Below are positions 6,519-6,594 of a stretch of DNA of 6,594 bases, piece after piece (positions within the stretch are counted from its first letter, which is position 1; every line of letters starts with the position of its first letter). This DNA comes from an uncultured Eubacteriales bacterium (GTDB lineage Bacteria; Bacillota; Clostridia; Oscillospirales; UBA644). The notes beneath the pieces are model-generated. The model saw only the letters and a program-made list of their open reading frames with translations. It made no database searches and had not been told where the DNA came from. Location of the stretch: NCBI GenBank assembly GCA_934481505.1, contig CAKSPP010000078.1:1-6594 (forward strand). The letters are read 5' to 3'. A program made the translations under genes and the position numbers.

Positions 6519-6594
6519 GTATTTAAGTCACTCTTTGCAAAAATTCACCAAAAGTTCATTTTTAGCGTTTCCGTCAAGAATAATTGAAGTCCGA

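Noticed and set aside
6539..6563. Hairpin AAAAAT/ATTTTT upstream of the rpsB promoter as a terminator
   Set aside because: The stem is almost all A-T with a 13-nt loop and no proper T-run after it; more likely just A/T-rich DNA, perhaps an UP element.
6528..6594. Possible 3' end of another - strand gene, 21 open codons ending at TGA (6528-6530)
   Set aside because: The frame is open to the window edge and stops 10 nt before the rpsB -35 box, which would suit an upstream neighbour, but 21 codons are easily open by chance, other frames are also open, and the peptide is not recognisable. Sequence beyond 6594 would decide.
1..6594. Mobile elements, CRISPR, defence or toxin-antitoxin systems, tRNA/rRNA genes
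   Set aside because: No direct or inverted repeat arrays, transposase or integrase motifs, or RNA gene signatures were seen; nearly all of the window is explained by five conserved genes and their control signals.

Overview
The window reads as chromosome of a low-to-mid GC Firmicute, most likely an uncultured gut-type member of the Clostridia. The grounds are the gene order mfd followed by a parvulin-type lipoprotein, AGGAGG-type ribosome sites, sigma-A promoters with TG-extended -10 boxes, heavy use of AAA, GAA and ATA codons, and a DegV-family protein. The assignment below phylum is inference. This is a housekeeping region. I see no mobile element, CRISPR array, phage gene, toxin-antitoxin or defence locus, and no tRNA or rRNA.

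Left part (+ strand, 1-4666): the last ~827 codons of mfd (transcription-repair coupling factor; its N-terminal UvrB-like part lies outside the window). A 73-nt gap follows, holding a strong promoter. Then come a ~45 kDa exported lipoprotein with a degenerate parvulin (PrsA/SurA-like) domain and, 55 nt further on, a DegV-family fatty-acid-binding protein. No promoter is visible in front of degV, so the lipoprotein and DegV genes look like a two-gene operon. Two mutually exclusive hairpins can form in their intercistronic gap.

Middle (4667-4723): a perfect 11-bp GC-rich hairpin with T-rich flanks on both sides serves as a shared bidirectional terminator for the converging degV and tsf transcripts.

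Right part (- strand, 4724-6594): the rpsB-tsf operon (ribosomal protein S2, then elongation factor Ts), read right to left. A near-consensus extended -10 sigma-A promoter lies about 114 nt upstream of the S2 start. The leader between them folds into a multi-segment stem, a plausible S2 autoregulatory element. The operon ends after tsf instead of continuing into pyrH-frr.

The two halves are independent transcription units that meet tail to tail: DNA repair plus envelope protein folding and lipid handling on one side, translation machinery on the other. The items most worth a second look are the structured rpsB leader, the loss of both parvulin active-site histidines in the lipoprotein, the switchable hairpin pair before degV, and the altered C-terminal motif of the DegV protein. 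None of these amounts to a new multi-gene system.
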